A DNA stretch of 64,000 nucleotides from Symbiodinium natans (taxonomy: Eukaryota; Sar; Dinophyceae; Suessiales; Symbiodiniaceae): contig CAJNDS010000557.1 in NCBI GenBank assembly GCA_905221605.1, positions 296,182 to 360,181 on the forward strand. The letters run 5' to 3'. Under the pieces are notes generated by a model. The model had not been told where the DNA came from. It ran no database searches and saw only the letters and a list, made by a program, of their open reading frames with translations. This document shows positions 16,935 to 28,020 of the stretch, one piece after another. Numbering within the stretch: the first letter of the stretch is position 1; every line of letters starts with the position of its first letter. The position numbers and the translations under genes are program-made.

Positions 16935-16967
16935 GGTAGGTCCATGGGGGGGGGCTAGCACCCATTT
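16935..16967 (-). repeat. Right inverted terminus (16935-16959) and right target duplication (16960-16967)
   Basis: GGTAGGTCCAT, nine G, CTAGC, then ACCCATTT; the inverted counterpart of 4415-4448. Confidence 0.65.
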
Positions 16968-19030
16968 CTACAGGGTTAAACCCAGAATCCGCCGGCTTGG
17001 TGAGCAAATTGGTGAGCAAACGAGAGGAAGCAGGAAAAAACACTTCACACGTCTTCCATGTTCACAGGTCTTCCATGTGTAGGCTCGGCTGGGGATATGG
17101 AACGTTTTTGTCGTTGCTTGTGTGTGCACGACACGCTGTTTGACTGGGTAGCCTCTGCTCAAGCCTTACTTGCATCCTGGACATTGTGAGATGCCATAGG
17201 TGAACAAGCGCTCATGGTCAAGAAGTGGTGGGTGTTGTTGCTGCTGCTTTTCTAAGTTTCTGCATTGGAAAAAACTGCAAAGGAATCAATGCCTTGTGGG
17301 GCGTGTGCTTCTTGCACTTGCGACAGTACCTTGGATGAGCACAGCTGAGCTGAACACTTTCGGATCATCCGTCAAACTCTCGAAATCTACATGCCTGACC
17401 CTCCCAACGCAAAGGTCCACGAACACGCACGCACAGCGTGTGCAACAGAACTTGGTCCAAGGAGCGTGTTCCTCGTCTTCGGAATGTTCCTGGGTAGCTA
17501 CGCTGCGCTCCCAAGATCTGCACCCGGACTTGTATACAAGGCCGGTGTGCAAAAGGTCAACCTGAAGTTTCTTCATTGCACCACTCTGCAACCGCTAGCA
17601 GTGCCCTGTACTAGGGTAACAGCACGAGTTTGCTGATGTTGGGTGGAATCCTGCGAAGCCTGCTGATGCTAACATTGAACAGACGCTGGCATGTGATATG
17701 AACGGCAGAAGTTCGCTCCCGGCGCTGAACTTCAGACGGGCTGCACCATGGTTGGAGGGCCACTAGCAGCCCAGCCACTGCCCTATAACTAACCAACCAG
17801 AGCCACTTCAGCTGCAGCAGAGGCCGGCGTGAAACGAAGGTGGGCATGAGTTTAACGCTGACGTGCCAAACTTCCTGATGTGAAGTTTTCCTGGCATGTG
17901 TGCTTGGCACCTTGACTTCTGGGCTTTTGAATGCGCAGAAAGCGTGGACATGTGCCTTTATTGCCTTTCTACTTCTCCACTTTTAACCGCAACAGATGGC
18001 ATGGAAGCCCTTGCAAGCAGTTGCCGCGGCCTCCTGGCAATCAGCACCAGGATCCACAGGCCTCCCCAAGCATGATGCCCTTTTCCAACCTATGCATTAG
18101 CGAACTGCTCCTGACGAGTTGTTTGGTCCTGTTTAGCGCGGCGACATGCTCCAGGCGAGCTGGGAGCCTCAAGCTCCCAATGCAAGGTTGACGACTTTGA
18201 GGGCGGCACACCCCCTTCTGACCGGGCAAGCCAGGCAGGCCAGGCAAGCTGCCTGGGAGAAGTCCTGGCAAGAGGCTCCAAAACATACCCTGCCTCGTGC
18301 CCCGATTGACCTGATGGCCTCTTGCTACTTCCTGAACCAGATGACCCAGAACTGAACACAAGGCCAAGAGAAGGACTCCCGTACATTGGCCCTCCGCCGT
18401 CCCTGCCTCGGACCAGCTCCTGCAATGAGGACTCGACCCTGCGACCACAAGCGTGAGCCAGAATAATCATTTCTAGTGTTTCTAGTCGGTTCTACTCTTG
18501 AATGCTGGCATTCTCTTTCCATTCTTGAGTCAAGATTCTTGAGCTGATTTGGGGCTTCTGAATGAGACAGAGCAGCGAAGTATCACCCATCCAAGGAAAC
18601 GCCAGTGGTGATCCACGGAGCAGTGCTAGACCGTACCCTGAATTTGCTAGAATTCCTTTCAGAGTGTGCCCTCTAAGGAACAAGCAAGCTCATAGCCAGG
18701 CACGAATCACCGTTTGTGATGCATCATTCAAAGGCCGGGTCGAGTCCAGAGCAGCACATGAGCTTGTCACTCACCGGAAAAAATACAGCGCGGCAGCCGC
18801 GGCCGCAGCAGCAAGCGCTGGCCCTGCCAGCCCCGAAAGCCTGGGGCTTGCACGTCGAGGGTACGAGTAGGGGCTTCCACTGCTTCCTCGCATCTTACAA
18901 TCCCCGACGCAGGTCATCTTGATTTGGCTCCACTGCGGCTCTCACATGGCAGACGTGCCTCACCATCATTGATCTCACATCCCCAACGACATGCCATTCA
19001 TACCCACGATGTCTACAAACAGCTGCAGCC

Positions 19031-19071
19031 CCATCCAAGACTTTCCCAGGGGCTGTGTGGCTTGGTCCGAC
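19031..19071 (+). repeat. 41-bp dispersed repeat, copy 1
   Basis: 36 of 41 positions match 20153-20193 (shared core GGGCTGTGTGGCTTG). Same orientation, about 1.1 kb apart. Upstream of the second copy, TTTCGATTCCGG resembles a tRNA-type B box, so a tRNA-derived SINE family is possible but unproven. Confidence 0.55.
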
Positions 19072-20152
19072 GCCGCAGGGTGGCTCAAAGGGTCTGCCTC
19101 GTAGCCTGCCAGGTGAGCCGAAGATGGTTACAGCTAAGATTTGTTGATACTCCTGGGGGTTTAAACCCCTTTGAGAAATGCTACGAGTAACAGGACCCAG
19201 ATCCTGCACGATGATCTTCCAACGCAAGGCTGCTCTGCCCAAGATGTCCGAAGCTCGCAAGGAAGCCCCAAGCATCCTCCCTAGTCCACCCGTCTCAGAA
19301 AAGTCCCGTGAGCAAACTTGCGCAAACCTGTCCAAGCCATCCACGACCCCACCTCGCAGTGCTTCGACGTCGGGATCCCCGGCGCCACGAGTCGCCTCCA
19401 AGGGCAACTCGAGCTCGCATGTGCTTCCGCGGTTGAGAGCAGTTAAATTTTGAGTGAGAGTGGCCCTTTAGGGCACAAAAATTGGAGCCTACCTGAGCCT
19501 ACCGGCTTCAGGGGCCTCCAGGGACTCGCGTGCGCGCCGCAGCCAGGGTGCTGCCTGGAGAAAGCGACCCCAAAAACTCAAGCCCGAACTCGGGGTGATC
19601 TCCGTGAGACGATACGATGTTAATCTCACAGCTACAATACCAACTCTCCCAAAGACTTTTCCGCTTTGTCAGCGCGTTTTTGTTCGGCCCCCTTCTCTTC
19701 CTGAAGCTCGCAAAGGGAGTGTTAAGCGTTTTGTAGCGGAACTCGTAGAGAGCTTGGCTGCAATATATGGGGCGGTGCTAGGATCCGACTCTACGACCTG
19801 CCGCGCCCAGACTCTAGCCCAACTTTGCTCTGCCTCATCCTGCCCGCGGCCAGCCAGGAGCAGGCATTGGAATGCGTGGTAGCAAGCCTCTTCCAAAACA
19901 ACACTGGTTTTTTTGAAGGGCGCCTGACATGGTGTGACGGATTGAGGCGCATCTTCAACAACCGCCTTTGTACATCAATGCCAAGAGCAGCAGCATGATT
20001 AAAACACGGCATGGCCACGCCCAGTGATGTCACATAGCACTGTTGACAATGGAAAGCACCCAGGTCAGCTTCATTAATCATGGTGCGCTGCGAGTCAGAC
20101 TTGGCAACTAGGGTTTCGATTCCGGACCGCAGCTGTAATCCGGCTAAGAGCA

Positions 20153-20193
20153 CCATCCAAGGCTTTTCTATGGGCTGTGTGGCTTGATCCGAC
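20153..20193 (+). repeat. 41-bp dispersed repeat, copy 2
   Basis: Partner of 19031-19071, with five mismatches. Confidence 0.55.
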
Positions 20194-21290
20194 ACCCCCA
20201 AAGTTTCAAAAAAGGGATTTAAAATAGGGATGAGAGCCTCAGCCTGGCAGGGTAACGTGACATGTCACGCCATGTCATGGCTTCCCCTTCGATGCCGGGC
20301 CTGTGCACGAAAGCCTTGCCTCAGATCAGCTCACGTCAGCTCTGGCCAATGTCTGCCGAAAGTGTTTGCTGACTTGTTTGTGAACCATTCGGAAACCTAC
20401 TCTGCATGCAGTTACAAGACACGTGCATTTTTCAGTCACTTGCATCAAGGCACCGGAGAATGTTGCTGGCAAAAGGTGTGTTTTGAAACCTTGTGTCTTC
20501 GCAGTGATCTGAGTTGTTGGATACTTGTTGGTAGATTTGGTGTTTGCGTTTACCACAACTATGTATTCAGGCCAGTCAAGTCGACAATCTTCTGGGTCTC
20601 CCTGCCATGTGACTTTGCACGTTATGTTGAGGTGCCAAGACTCGCGTTATGGGGGTCAGAAGTCGGGTCCGCCGACCCAAAGTAAAGTGATCAATTCCGA
20701 ACAGTAACATGTCGGCATGATACCGTAAACAACCCACCCCCGACTGTGTTGGCCGTGGTCTTGCATCTGGCCATTAAGCGGCGCACAAAGTCTGCTAGAG
20801 CAATCTCCCATGTATATACAGGTAGCGTGGCCAAGACGGTGCCAAGCTTCAGAGCTAGACCCTCCTCGTCGCAAAGCTGAAGAAGCTCCTTCCATCACAC
20901 AAGACTACGAACTGCATTCGATTCTTACTTGGTGCAGATACCGTGCAGATGTGTCATTTGGGACAGTTGAGGTGCAGTAACTTGGATGCTACATGGCAAC
21001 AGGTTTGTTGGTTCGAGTTCGAGCCGTTTCAATTCCCAAGCTCTGTACGAAAATTTCTTACCAACTCTACAGTCAAGATCGACGAGACGACTGCCTCAAA
21101 TGTCACATTGAACCGCACTCAAATGTCTTGGCTTCAAAGGCGTCGTCTAGTTCCCCAGCTCTGATAGCCTGTGCCGAAGCTTCTCAACTTCCGGAAAAAG
21201 CAGAGTGGGAGGAGGGGGATGTGGGTAGCGAAGGTAAGGTAAACACCACAAGGATCCACAACTACAAAGCGCTTTCTGGTTTGCTTTTCT

Positions 21291-23764
21291 TCATGCGGCA
21301 TTCTGTGCCAAGTCGCTGGAGGGCTGGAGGGCCTTGGCCCGCTTTGTGGGGTGCACAGATGCTTTGCACCGTTGTGTGGGATGGCCCTCCTGCTTCTTGC
21401 GGTTTGCTCTCTCATGCTTCCTCCACGCCATATGAATGCCACAGAAAGGGCGCCCGTCTTCCACTGGGCGCTTGCATTGCCACCCCTTTCCATCCGCGCG
21501 GGAGCAGCAGCCAAGGGCCAGCACTGTCTGCTTCGGCCTTGGCTTTGGCTTTAGCTTTGAGGACCGAGAGTGCCTGGTGCACCGATATCCTGCTGCGCCG
21601 TGCTCATCCGATGCCCGCAGGTGTCGACGAGGTTCCTGGCCGCACCCTCCCACGTTGCAGACGTGACCGCCATGACGAAAGCACCGTCTGCCTGCAGGAC
21701 CATGCTGATCCCGGGTGGCCACCTGACCAAATTGGATGGCTCATGTTAGACTCAGTAGATTCATCTAGATTCGTTCGGTCCAGAAATGACCAAACGATGT
21801 CATCTATCTTCACAAGAATGCAAGGAAACCATGTGCAAACTCTGCCGAAACCAGAGCCAGGCACAGACCCCCAGGGAATCCGCAAACATCCATCCGCACT
21901 GCAACCACCCCGGTGTGTTGGACAGCGAGGCCCCGGAGGGCCCAGCGCATCGGCAACTTTGACTCTGCCTGCCGGCCACATGCGGCACCCCGAAACGCTG
22001 CAGACCTGAGCTTTTTGCTTCTGGATGCACATGTCTCCAACATGCACAAAAATCACCTACACAACTTAGTCACTCAATCCTGGCTCTTTCCATCTCTTTC
22101 CACTCTGAGAGGCTTTTGGCCACAGTGGGCTGTGCTGAGCGCATCGGCGGCCTGCAGGCGCCAGGTTGTCGGCCGGCGCGTTGCATTTGGCAGGGCGATG
22201 GCAGCCACTCACAGTGCAGCGCCGGGCACCGTGTGCAATGCAGCGGTGCCCAGCTGGTCCGAACTCATCATCCACGCGAACTATGCCATTGGAGGGCCGC
22301 TTGCACCCCGGCAGTGTGCACGCCAGACGACCTCCGTGGCGGTCACAGCGGAAGCCAGCAGGCCCGTGGGCATCGTCCCTCAACACCATTCGGGCCGCTA
22401 CAGACTTGCAGCCAGCAACCTCGCATCGCCTACGCTCGCGCCTTCGCACGCCTGGCTGAGGATACTTGCTGCTGCCCGGTGGCCTCCCCAGCTTCTGAGA
22501 GAAACAGGACTCCACGTAGTCCGCAAACTTTTGCCACTCCTCGCCGCCTTCGCCGCCTTCGCCGGTGCCCTTGATGACCTCTTGGCATAAGGGCTTGGTC
22601 GCCAGGAGAGATTGCCGAGTGCCCTTATGCTGCAGATCCAGCATTCCCCAGCAGTCGTTAGCGATGCGCAGCAACTCTGCGGAGCAACTTGAAAAGTCAC
22701 CGACGTCAAGATACTGGTCATACCGGTCCCTGCCTTGGGTGCATTGGGAGCTCTGCGGTTGCAACCTAGTCTCAGAAACCTCGGAAAGAACAAGAAGACC
22801 AGCAATGCAGCACAGCAGGATGCTGCAAAGGCGGCTTCCATCCTCTTCGGCAGTCGCCTGACTGAAGACCCCACGCAGCTGCGCTTGGCATGCCAGCATT
22901 TCCGCCTTGTTCCTGCTTTCTAGCAGCACGCACCACTCCAGGGCGGCAGACTTAGCAATCGGACACTGTAAGCAGTGACCCCACAAGCCAAATAGATCAG
23001 GAACTTGCGGAATTGGCAGACCTATGGAATCGATGGAATCGATGCGGTCCAAATTCGCCAGCTGCACGGACCGGGCACGTTGCAGGTTCTCTGCTTCGCG
23101 CGCCCCGGGCCGCTCATCGGTCCGAAAAGTCACCAGCGGGCCTTGGCTGTGTAGCGACCCCATGGTGAGGTCGTTGAAGACTCTGAAGACATCCGGGTGC
23201 ACCTCGTGGTGTGGGGCCATGAAGCAATCCTCAGTGCTCAAGCTCTGCAGTCGAATCTCACAGGCCAGGACAGTCTGGACGTGACCCACCATCCACAGCG
23301 CATTTACAGCCAAGAGATCGCCTCGAGGCCGCTGCATGGCACTTTGCTGACCAGCTTTGTGCAACTGGTCTGCCTTGAGGCCCTTTACGACGCTGCAAAG
23401 GAAAACGTGAATAAAGGTTCATGGTGACGTTTGCAGGCAGCAGACTCAAAAAAGTAACATCATGCAGAGACAAAGGTGCCCTTAGAAGGACCAATGCCAG
23501 GCCTTTGCAAGCGCCACCCCCGCATCTGCATCTGGACTGACACCTGGGAGTTGCTCCAACTCTGCCAAAGGGACTGAGACGTAGACAGGCTATGACCCAT
23601 GCTGCTCGCTGTGCCGCGATGTATGTACCCCGAAGCAAATTCCTCGTGCCTTCAAAGGGCTCTGAACCCCGATACATGTTGGACATATGGCTCATGAGGG
23701 AAAATCCGTATTGCCCCAAAATCAATGCAATTAAGTCTTCGGGGCGGTGTGTGCTCTGAGCCAT
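21291..23764 (-). CDS. Multi-exon gene: C3H-repeat protein with C-terminal WRC-type zinc motif
   Basis: Proposed minus-strand exons: a tentative first exon from ATG 23764; exon A 23392-22114 (donor uncertain); exon B 22005-21865; exon C 21722-21291 (stop). Exons A to C encode six repeats of C-x4-C-x19/20-C-x2-H, each with a D..GPAG.RC core (CEVAGC to CDRH, CTLPGC to CIAH, CTVSGC to CAQH, CSVSGC to CPTH, CSADGC to CFRH, CNVGGC to CTRH). The fifth repeat is interrupted by the B-C intron, and joining GGGTCT to GTGGCC restores its spacing exactly. The last exon has C-x9-C-x10-C-x2-H (C, SRADGKGWQ, C, KRPVEDGRPF, C, GIH) followed by basic WRKHERANRKK. That is the WRC consensus of plant growth-regulating factors, with WQC for WRC. 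A nuclear DNA-binding role is inferred. The N-terminal about 300 residues match nothing I know. Confidence 0.75.
21723..21864 (-). other. Intron B-C, 142 bp, GT-AG
   Basis: The donor GTGCC follows GGGTCT and the acceptor TTTGGTCAG precedes GTGGCC. Removal restores the C-x4-C-x20-C-x2-H spacing of repeat 5. The AG|G junction is characteristic of dinoflagellates. Confidence 0.75.
22006..22113 (-). other. Intron A-B, acceptor clear, donor uncertain
   Basis: The acceptor AAAAGCTCAG precedes GTCTGCAGC, which starts repeat 4. A phase-0 GC donor after CCAAAA (22114) fits but is not unique, and the unspliced frame runs to a stop at 22066. Confidence 0.5.
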
Positions 23765-26465
23765 GGACCTCGGCCAAGCTCCGCAAGCATCTGGCAGCTT
23801 CGAAGTTGTCTAGAAAATTATAAAAATTGTCTTGCACCATTGCCGAGGTTTCTGCTCTGATTTGGCTGTGTACATGCTGCGGGTTATAGTTGTTACGAGT
23901 GAGATCAACGGTGTATCGTCATGCCTCGCCCAGTCGTCTTCTTCGGCGGTCGCTCGCCTGTACATGGCTTGCCCGTTGCCTATACCCTTCTTTCAACCCA
24001 AGTGCCCTGGCGCAAGCTGCAGACAGAAAACGCCCTTCAGATCTTGGACACTTGCGCAAATCAAAGTGTCATGGCACTTGTTAATGTCATAGCCAGCGGC
24101 GGCTGCCTCCCTACTCTGAGAGGAACACGCCGCACAGTTGCACTGGAATGCATATCCTGAGCTGGTGGTCTGTCAAAGCTAGTGTTACGGGTAGGAGCTG
24201 GACACTAAGTGGCTGAAGGAAGTCTTCTGCTGCCGCAGTCGCTCCGGCGAAAGACATCATTTCTCTCCTCCTCAGTTTGGCCATGTCAACTGGAAGTCGT
24301 ACTGGTAGTCTCTGCGGCTTCAACTTCCCAGGGAGGCGCAATGAGGTCTCGTGAGGTCTCCCAAGCGCCCGGAAGCTCACGGCTCTGGTGAGGACATCCG
24401 AGCTACGGCTCAAGCAAAATCTTCCCAGACAAGAGCAAAGGCTCCGCCAGGAGGTACGGCTCCACATAGGAGATAGACAACCTCTTGCAGCTTGATGGGG
24501 GACGATTTTTTGGGAGCACCTTGAGACACGCCATGGAACTTTGTTAAAGGGACTGAAGGTGCAAAATCCTTGGACCCTAATCTGAGCTAGTGGAGCCAAG
24601 ATGCTCCTCACCTTTCTGGATGTCCTGTCAGGGTCTTCACGACTCCAGCTGGCATGGACAACTTTCCGATTCGACGACCCTAGATCTGCAAAGGAAAGCT
24701 ACAGTAACACTCATGCAGATGTTCTCTACAGGCTGCACGGCTGCAACATCTCTCTCATGCCTGCCTACGACCTACGAATCACAACATGCGCAGTGCATTC
24801 GGACCAAGAAGAACAAGAAGCAACAGACAGGTAGATGTGGCCGCCCAGAGAATCCCTGCTGTAGATTGCAAGAATTAGGCCTTGGAATGTTTGGGACATT
24901 CCAGCAGAGATTCTGAGTCGCCTTCGCATTCAACCCCCCCGAAGCCACAACACAAAAGATTGCGGGAAACGTGGGGCTTTCCTGTACCTACACCCCTTAC
25001 TAGCAGATGAGGGCGCGCGTGGCCCAGGATGACTTCCGTGTCTTGTTGTCACCATTTCTTCCAAGAGCAGGGGGTGGCTATATGCACTGAGCCCTGCACA
25101 TTCAGGAATTCTCCCACGCTGGCTCCGGTTCATGCCCTTTGCCTCGCTAACCCCCATGAGAGGCACCGCATAGCCCAAGTCTACCTACCAACTAAAAGGT
25201 AAATCGCGCGGGAAGGTTACCAGTGGCAGGAGCCAGTACAAACTGGCAAAGTTCCCCGGCTGGTGAAACGCTTTTGAAACTCAGGTAAACAGCAGAGTCT
25301 GCACATGTTTGCGCCCACCTATTTGGAGCTCCCACTCCGGAAGTTGCAAGGGGAGCGAACTAGTTCAACTCGGGGTGCTGCAACCACGACAGGGAAAACT
25401 ACTCACTCCGACCAACCCCACACTGAAGCTTCGCGATGTGGAAACTATCCTGACGTTTTCGGACAGTTCGATTCTCGCACTGGCATCTCTCCGCAGAACT
25501 ACGACAACGAACTCCACTTCCCACGAAAAGTGCCAAACCGCCCCCCCCCCCCCGCCTGGTGTGGAGGGTGGTTGTGTCGATTTCAACTGTGACCACGCCA
25601 CAACCCCGAAACCCGAAACCCGCTTGTTGCGTCCGCCCATGCTCTGCGTGTGCCAGGTGCAGTCGCACCTTGAAAATCCTTCATCTTCTAATCATGTAAT
25701 TAGAACATGGCGTCAGCAGCCCTTGACACACAAAATTGCTGTCTGATGCCGTACGCTCTCAGCCTTGCTCAGACACTCGATGGTGCCCAACACGCGCAAG
25801 TTGTTAGTCAAGGTTTGGCTTGCCAGGCATTCTTCGTTCGGATCCGCTAGCCAATGCGGACAGACCCGACTCTCAGCACTCGGCATTCGCGGCTCTATGA
25901 CACGATCCCCGCCGACACATTTGCACATGACCAGGCATTCTGCTTGTGGTAACTTGTTCTCTTTACGCGGTTGGACCAAGCAGCGTTGGCGGTAACCTAC
26001 ACGGGCGAGGCTCTTGGTTTACGGTTTAAGGCCTTCAAGCCTTCAGTGCGCTAAAGCGCCGAGTTTTGAGGGTCGGAGGCCCTTGCCCGATGCCTGTGCG
26101 CTGAACCTCAACATCCTGAAGCTCAGCGCGCGGACTCAAACAGAAAGCAGGGGGCTTGGAAAATACTGTCTCGGCATCTCTCAGCAGCTCTGACTTGAAC
26201 GCGTGCCCGACACTAATCCACCAAGAGGTTGTCCTTACATGCGAAGATCTTCTCGCGGAACATCTGCTCGTCCCAGAACTGCTCACCTCAGCCGGCAAAC
26301 TCAGCCACGCCGATTGACAGCACAGGCCGAAGCAAGGCACGCCTGTTGCGCCTCTCCCTCCCCCCTTCCCCCTCCCTCTCCCCCTCTCCCAGCGCTCTGG
26401 GCGCGCCCGTGCTTGTGGAAAGTCTGTGTGAAACTTATCACTGGAGTTGATGGTGGTGAGAACCT

Positions 26466-26600
26466 CACTCTCCCTCTTCCTTCATACCTTCCTTCCTTCC
26501 TGCCTTCCTACCTTCCGGCCTTCCCGCCTGCCTGCCTTCCTGCCTTCCCGCCTTCCTGCCTTCCTGCCTGTCCCGCCTACCTGCTTGCCTGCCTGCCTGT
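26466..26600 (+). repeat. Polypyrimidine tract of CCTT/CCTG units
   Basis: About 135 bp, almost pure C/T on the plus strand with scattered G, built from CTTCCTTCC and GCCTGCCTTCC variants. Confidence 0.85.
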
Positions 26601-27998
26601 CTCTCTCGATCTCTCGCTCGCTCTCTTGTCAGTGCTCTGTCAAGAGAAGCTCATTGAACCGGGCTCTTTGCCTTTTTCGCATATTCGACCCTCAAATTAA
26701 GACTCACAGCTGCAATCTTACCCTGCACAGTGTAAGTTGAACACCAAATGAACTTCAAGAAGCAGTTTGGCAAGCAGGAGTGGTTGATCCGGCTCACCGA
26801 AAGGCAGAGAACGCCATCCTCAGAGTCTCCAGTGCGTCTGTTTAGCTGTGAGCAAAATTTGAAGCATCTCCGAAAGCCAAAAGGACCGGGACTTTCAAAG
26901 CGGAAAAGAGTTGATGTCCAAGTCTATGTGTTCAATGTGCAGAGTCTATCCAGTCTGTGTAGAACAGCCATCGACACGAGGCACAATCAGCCTGAATGTT
27001 GAGCAACGTTTAGGGGTAATTCCGCTTTACAACACCTCAGATGGAATGGGTAATGCCTCATCGCAATGCCCCAACACAGCTCGTCGGCCGAGCTCGCAAG
27101 AACCCTCCTGCCAACGACATGCCAGGGAGCCAGCGTGGGGCTGGAACAGCCAATGCCTAACAGTCTCGGAGCTGGGTCGAAGGGTGTAGCAGCGCGGGGA
27201 GTGCGTGATGTTCAGTCGATCATGGTGTATCATTCTTCCTCTTCTGCAAGCCGTTTCAGTCGGTTTGGGCCACACATGGTACGCAAGAGACATGCATGTC
27301 CTCAGCACCAGCTGGCTTGCACCATGACACCCAGGCGCTGTTTGTGTCGAAGACACCCTTCAAGCCCTTCTCGTCCGGAGTTGCCTTCTTTGCAAGAGAC
27401 GAAGCAACTCGACTCGAAGGGTCCAAGCAAAATGGAAGCCAAAATAAACCAAAGGCATCAACAAACATTGGCAGGCATTGGCATCGCCCTCACCAGCCTC
27501 ACCAGGCTTTGATGCTTCTCGACTCCTCTTTGCATTCCCATGGCTGCCCTCTCCGCATCCGAACTGCACTTGCGGGCAATTGAAAGGGAACGAAAGGGGG
27601 CGAATGCTGTTCGCAGCCGCTTCAAGGCCATGTTGCATCACAGAGCTCCATCACCGCCGTCTGCGATGATACGGGGAGCCGATCCTTGAAGCATCTTGGT
27701 CCCGGCATGGCATGCAACCGCTGGCAGCGCCTACCGTTTCATGATACATCTGTACTCTGGCCAAGCCACAAACTGCTGCTGCAAAGAAGTCGGCCAATCA
27801 CTGCCGGCCTGGTATGTGATCGTCCTCGGTCCGACGAAGTGGGGTTTTTTTTCACCTAGCTGCCGGCGCATAATCTACCGCCATCATCACGTCAGGACTT
27901 GGCCAGATTGAAGATTAGCTATGCTGCTCCTCCTACTCCTCCTCCTACCACAAATCACACCGCACTTCAGTCCAGTCTGAACTGACACCTGATGAGGA

Positions 27999-28020
27999 GG
28001 CCTTGGGGCGCCCCAAGGCC
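27999..28020. repeat. Perfect 22-bp palindrome
   Basis: GGCCTTGGGGC is followed directly by its reverse complement GCCCCAAGGCC, with no loop. Confidence 0.9.

Larger units (their letters stand above)
4423..16959. mobile_element. Inverted-terminus, non-autonomous DNA element with nested Copia insertion
   Basis: The left end (4423-4448) is GGTA, a run of 11 C, then ATGGACCTACC. The right end (16935-16959) is its near-exact reverse complement: GGTAGGTCCAT, a run of 9 G, then CTAGC. ACCCATTT lies immediately outside both ends (4415-4422 and 16960-16967), as an 8-bp target duplication. Eight-bp duplications are typical of hAT-like and some other DNA transposons, but I see no transposase, so the family is unassigned. 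Subtracting the 8.9-kb Copia element and one 5-bp duplication leaves about 3.6 kb, made almost wholly of palindromic tandem repeats (263-bp, about 820-bp and 116-bp units). It resembles a foldback or satellite-carrying element. Confidence 0.6.
16968..21290. other. Interval without a supportable gene
   Basis: Several minus-strand ORFs here (for example 19407 to about 19180, and a Ser/Gly-rich one at 18470-18090) have protein-like composition but no motif. None can be linked to a gene. A 41-bp dispersed repeat is annotated separately. Confidence 0.4.

Noticed and set aside
20086-20140. tRNA-like stretch with TTTCGATTCCGG
   Set aside because: A B-box-like motif with an extra base and a partial stem only; too short for a tRNA.
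24765-24785. 5S rRNA start (GCCTACGACC)
   Set aside because: Only ten bases match and the following sequence diverges at once.
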